From: Candidatus Hydrogenedens sp.
Lineage (GTDB): Bacteria > Hydrogenedentota > Hydrogenedentia > Hydrogenedentales > Hydrogenedentaceae
Assembly: GCA_020216745.1 (NCBI GenBank)
Contig: JAIWNQ010000281.1
Span: 1 to 10,000, forward strand
Length of the DNA: 10,000 bases
Direction: 5' to 3'
The position numbers and the translations under genes are program-made. Positions 6,704 through 10,000 of this stretch are shown piece after piece (position 1 is the first letter of the stretch; the number at the start of each line of letters is the position of its first letter). A model generated the notes under the pieces. The model searched no databases. It was not told the DNA's origin and worked only from the letters and a program-made list of their open reading frames with translations.

Positions 6704-8920
6704 ATGAATTCGAAAGTATTTTTATATTTATTTTTAATTTTACTTGCAGGTTATTTATATCGTTCTATTGGTTTAAGTTACGAGTCGATATGGTGGGATG
6801 AATTTAGCAGTGTTGTCCATTTAAAGCCTTTATCGGAATATGAATCGTCGCCAGATTTTACACGTTGGGCTCAAGGTGTTCATTATGAACCTTCAGTGAA
6901 TATTTTGCATTTCCTGATAAAGAATCGCTCTATGGACCCTGCAACTATGCCGTTATATTATTCAATTGAGTATTTATGGCATACCTATATTGATGAGTCG
7001 TATTATTCCCTCCGTCTGCTTTCCGTTTTTATCGGATTGACTGTTATTTATAGTACATATATTTTAGGGAGTTTAAGTTTTAGTGCTTCTGCGGGGCTTA
7101 TTGCCTGTCTTCTTGTAGCACTGTCTCCGATACATCGGCAGTTTTCACAGGAAATACGGATGTATAGTTTGTTCACCCTTCTGTCTATCCTTTCCATGCT
7201 TCTTTTTATATATTGGTATCGTGACCTGAAACGGAGAACTTTTATATATTATCTTATCACTACCTTCCTCCTTCTCTGGACACATCCCTTTGCGACGTTA
7301 GTCGTTATGGTTCAAGGGGTGTATCTGCTGGTAGACCGATTACTTATCCGTGCATGGGAATACTGCGAAGGGAGACCCAGCGAATGGTTTTATAAAGATT
7401 ATTTTAAGGAAGAAATTCTTTTTCTTATAAAATGGGCTATTCCTCTCTTCCTTATTTCACTACCTTCTGTTGTATATATTCTGACTATAAATTTTTGGTC
7501 GCCAGACATGACATCTTCATGGATGAAGATACCGACACTTCGCGAATTTACTGGGGACCTTGTTGCAGATGATTGTGTTGGGTGGACTTACCAACTACGT
7601 GCAGAGCCTGATTTATGGATGCATTTTTTTAGTAAAGAAACTGCTCACACGATTGTATCTCAACGGTATTTCATAGGTGGCGTGATAGCGGTTTTATATC
7701 TCTTTTGCTTTATCTGGGCTATTTGGGTTTATTTCTTTAGAAGAAAAGAAACTAAAGATTCACAGTCGAATAATGGCGGGAAAACAACTAATTCTCTTAT
7801 CCTGCTTTATTGTATCTGGTGGTTATTTCCTCCCTTATTTTTATATCTTGTTTCATACGTATGGCGTCCCTGTATTATGCCAAGATATACCCTGCATAGT
7901 TCCATTGCTCTTTATTTGATTATTGGCTACACCATTAGCAACATGGAACATAAACAATGGGCAAAACGACTGCTCATCACTGCTTTTCTGCTTTTGTATT
8001 TATATCAGGGTAGTTTAATCCTCGGGAAACCGCAACATACGGATTGGAAAAATGCAGGTATATTTATTAAGCACAAGGCAAAGACAGAAGACATTATTCT
8101 TGTAAACAATGAATTGTGGAAGCGTGTTTTTCTGTATAATTTAGGTCCTGTACCCAATGTTGTTTGCTATGGTTCCCAGTTTGAGAATACCGCAGAAATC
8201 GCTGAATTTTTGATTACAAAACTATTACCAGAACGAAGACCGAATGCAAAATTATGGATTGTGGTTCAGGGGGATTATTTTGAATCTGCACCTCTTAATC
8301 ATTTTGAAAAGTATTTGAAGGAGAACGGTATTATCTATCAGTCGCAAGAGTTTCCTGGTATCCAACGGGTTGTGGTGTATCATCAGATATTTTCTTTGCA
8401 AGATTCTGTAAAAACATACAGTAAAAAATCGGTAGCCTTATTAGAAGACCTATGTGCTATGGCTCTGGAATTCTGGCGGGTCAAGGATTTCTGGTCTGCA
8501 GTTGATACCTGTAAGCATGTAATTCAACTTGACCCTGGTTATGCTCAGGCATATTCCTATATGGGTATGTCCTATAAAGAATTGCAGGAATGGGACCTTG
8601 CAATAGATGCATTCACAAAGGCTGTCGAATTGAAGCCAGAGCAATATCCATGGAACTGGATTAATATTGCAGATATTCATATTAACAGAGGTCAATATGA
8701 ATTGGCTATTTCTGCATTGGAAAAGGCATTCCAACTATTGCCTAATGATTCATTTGCTCATACCTGTATGGGTCGTGCCTATTTGGGGCTTGGAAATCGT
8801 GAAAAGGCGACTGAATATTTCCAGAAAGCCATTGAACTTGACCCTACAGACCTACGTCCTGCTACAGAATTAGAACGACTGAAAAATAACCCTCAGCAAC
8901 CATCTCCGACACCTCAATGA
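6704..8920 (+). CDS. GT-C glycosyltransferase (family 39-like) with C-terminal TPR domain
   Basis: This 738-residue polytopic inner-membrane protein resembles dolichyl/polyprenyl-phosphate-sugar glycosyltransferases (GT39/PMT_2 type), which move a sugar from a lipid-phosphate donor to an acceptor on the outer face. After a first helix (5-20) comes IWWDEF at 29-34, whose Asp32-Glu33 match the acidic pair of the first external loop. Further family features are PLYYSIEYLW (83-92), LRLLSVFIGL (103-112), a run of helices to about 440, and CIMPRYTL at 390-397 before the last ones. Residues about 440-570 form a soluble domain beginning HTDWKNAG. Residues 587-720 hold four TPRs, the last ending KAIELDPTDL, followed by a Pro-rich tail. 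By GT-C topology the TPRs should be periplasmic, though this is inferred. The frame opens at a TTG at 6683, but the ATG at 6704 leads straight into the first helix; neither has a good ribosome binding site. Its stop overlaps the next SGNH gene as ATGA. The transferred sugar and acceptor are unknown. Confidence 0.85.
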   Translation: MNSKVFLYLFLILLAGYLYRSIGLSYESIWWDEFSSVVHLKPLSEYESSPDFTRWAQGVHYEPSVNILHFLIKNRSMDPATMPLYYSIEYLWHTYIDESYYSLRLLSVFIGLTVIYSTYILGSLSFSASAGLIACLLVALSPIHRQFSQEIRMYSLFTLLSILSMLLFIYWYRDLKRRTFIYYLITTFLLLWTHPFATLVVMVQGVYLLVDRLLIRAWEYCEGRPSEWFYKDYFKEEILFLIKWAIPLFLISLPSVVYILTINFWSPDMTSSWMKIPTLREFTGDLVADDCVGWTYQLRAEPDLWMHFFSKETAHTIVSQRYFIGGVIAVLYLFCFIWAIWVYFFRRKETKDSQSNNGGKTTNSLILLYCIWWLFPPLFLYLVSYVWRPCIMPRYTLHSSIALYLIIGYTISNMEHKQWAKRLLITAFLLLYLYQGSLILGKPQHTDWKNAGIFIKHKAKTEDIILVNNELWKRVFLYNLGPVPNVVCYGSQFENTAEIAEFLITKLLPERRPNAKLWIVVQGDYFESAPLNHFEKYLKENGIIYQSQEFPGIQRVVVYHQIFSLQDSVKTYSKKSVALLEDLCAMALEFWRVKDFWSAVDTCKHVIQLDPGYAQAYSYMGMSYKELQEWDLAIDAFTKAVELKPEQYPWNWINIADIHINRGQYELAISALEKAFQLLPNDSFAHTCMGRAYLGLGNREKATEYFQKAIELDPTDLRPATELERLKNNPQQPSPTPQ

Positions 8921-10000
8921 ATCATCGTATTGTAAAAAGCATCAGCAAAATATTAATCTTTCTTATTTGGGTTGTCGTAGCGTTTTTGTCTGCTGAATGT
9001 GCGGTTCGCATCTATGAATATATCGTTGCTAAAACAAATCCTCTCATCTTATCCTTGAACGATCAACCTCCATGGAGTCATAGCAATGTCGTTCAAGAGA
9101 ACCAACTACAATCAATAGAACCACTTCCACCTCCAGATATAGGACAATGGTATAAAAACCGAGCAGAGTTTTTTTTACAATTGGATGAGCATGATAAGCA
9201 ATTGTTTTCTTCCTTTTACCAGATAGCCGTCCTTATAAAGGATTTAGACAAAGAGGAGAAAACTGTATACCTTCCTGAACCGAATGCAAAATATTGTTTT
9301 AATGACGAATTACTAAGTGCTTTGGAAAAAGAAATACCTGTTCAACGTCAGAATACCTATTCAAAATATTACCCTTCATTTACAAATGGTGAAGAAATTA
9401 TTTCCGACCTTTTTGTCTATTATCCAGTGGGCACAAAGAACCAAAGCATACTGCTGTGTTGGTATAAGTCAAAGAATCCAGATAATCTACAGAACACAAA
9501 AGATATAGCCGATGTTTGGGAGATACCTTATTTTGAGTATAAGAAACATGCTCGATTGCATTCGTATGAATTTCACACAAACAATTTCGGTTTCCGCGAT
9601 GAAGATATCGTTGTTCCCAAACCGCCAAATGTGTTTCGAATTGTGTGCATCGGTGGTTCGACTACTGAGGAAGGACCAACTGAATCGGAAACATATCCAA
9701 ACCTGTTAGAAAGATTTTTGTCAACGCAATACCATGGTGGTTATAAAATTGAGGTTATCAATGCGGGAATGCCAGGAATTTCTGCTAATAAGTTATGGTT
9801 ACGCTTACCAGATTATCTATTGATGGAGCCAAACCTTATTGTTTATTGTGAAGGGGCAAATGATATAACACATATCTTATTGCCTTACTGGTTAAATCAT
9901 CTAAATGGAATGAAAAAGATATGTATACAATCAAAATTATTTCGAAATGTTTTTCCTCTTCTTTTCCTACCTAATGATACACAAATACAGAACGATATTA
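8917..10000 (+). CDS. Membrane-anchored SGNH/GDSL hydrolase, 3' end beyond window
   Basis: The frame opens at the ATG at 8917 and stays open for 361 codons to the window edge. An N-terminal helix (about 12-26) is followed by E27-x3-R31, like the neighbouring SGNH protein at 4196-5350. A region of about 190 residues with no motif I recognise comes next, then the lead-in NNFGFRDED (222-230), block I CIGGSTTEEG with Ser248, block II INAGMPG with Gly284, and block III YCEGANDI with Asn315. The Asp/His block should lie just past the edge. The product is probably a periplasmic anchored esterase or acyltransferase; the substrate is unknown. The long N-terminal segment before the catalytic domain is unusual: the other two proteins here reach block I by residue 92-101. 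Translation probably depends on the ATGA overlap with the glycosyltransferase, since no Shine-Dalgarno precedes the ATG. That coupling suggests equal production and a shared substrate. Confidence 0.85.
   Translation, partial: MNHRIVKSISKILIFLIWVVVAFLSAECAVRIYEYIVAKTNPLILSLNDQPPWSHSNVVQENQLQSIEPLPPPDIGQWYKNRAEFFLQLDEHDKQLFSSFYQIAVLIKDLDKEEKTVYLPEPNAKYCFNDELLSALEKEIPVQRQNTYSKYYPSFTNGEEIISDLFVYYPVGTKNQSILLCWYKSKNPDNLQNTKDIADVWEIPYFEYKKHARLHSYEFHTNNFGFRDEDIVVPKPPNVFRIVCIGGSTTEEGPTESETYPNLLERFLSTQYHGGYKIEVINAGMPGISANKLWLRLPDYLLMEPNLIVYCEGANDITHILLPYWLNHLNGMKKICIQSKLFRNVFPLLFLPNDTQIQNDI

Noticed and set aside
9398..9628. Minus-strand open frame of 76 codons near the right edge
   Set aside because: It is antisense to the SGNH gene starting at 8917, whose motifs and continuous frame are convincing.

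Overview
The window looks like ordinary chromosome from an uncultured, AT-rich, probably Gram-negative bacterium with an elaborate cell envelope. The guess rests on several membrane-anchored SGNH hydrolases, a GT-C glycosyltransferase carrying TPRs, and clear AAGGAGG-type ribosome binding sites and a sigma70-type promoter. This gene style occurs in PVC-like or Hydrogenedentes-like anaerobes, but the sequence carries no marker that fixes the phylum, so I leave it open. There are no rRNA or tRNA genes, CRISPR arrays, insertion sequences or obvious phage genes.

Left part (105-4122, all minus strand). Transcription starts at a good promoter at 4149-4176. It reads first a small protein with a B-box-like zinc finger and one membrane helix, then a small membrane-anchored TPR protein with a perfect Shine-Dalgarno, then a SpoU-family 23S rRNA 2'-O-methyltransferase (rlmB) that starts 4 nt after the TPR stop. 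After a 210-nt gap comes a large PEP-utilising phosphotransferase. Its domain order is ATP-grasp, long middle region, C-terminal swivelling His domain, as in rifampicin phosphotransferase and unlike true PEP synthase.

Right part (4196-10000) is an envelope or surface-glycan locus built around a divergent promoter region (6565-6703). Leftward run two different membrane-anchored SGNH hydrolases whose genes overlap by ATGA. Rightward run a family-39-like GT-C glycosyltransferase with four C-terminal TPRs and, again through an ATGA overlap, a third membrane-anchored SGNH hydrolase that continues past the window edge. The three hydrolases are clearly different in sequence, yet all keep the Ser-Gly-Asn blocks that can be seen. 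The simplest model is a glycan assembled with a lipid-linked sugar donor on the outer face of the inner membrane and acylated or deacylated there by SGNH enzymes. The substrate cannot be read from the sequence.

Several genes have start codons further downstream than the longest open frame; the coordinates given use the start supported by a ribosome binding site or by overlap with the preceding stop.
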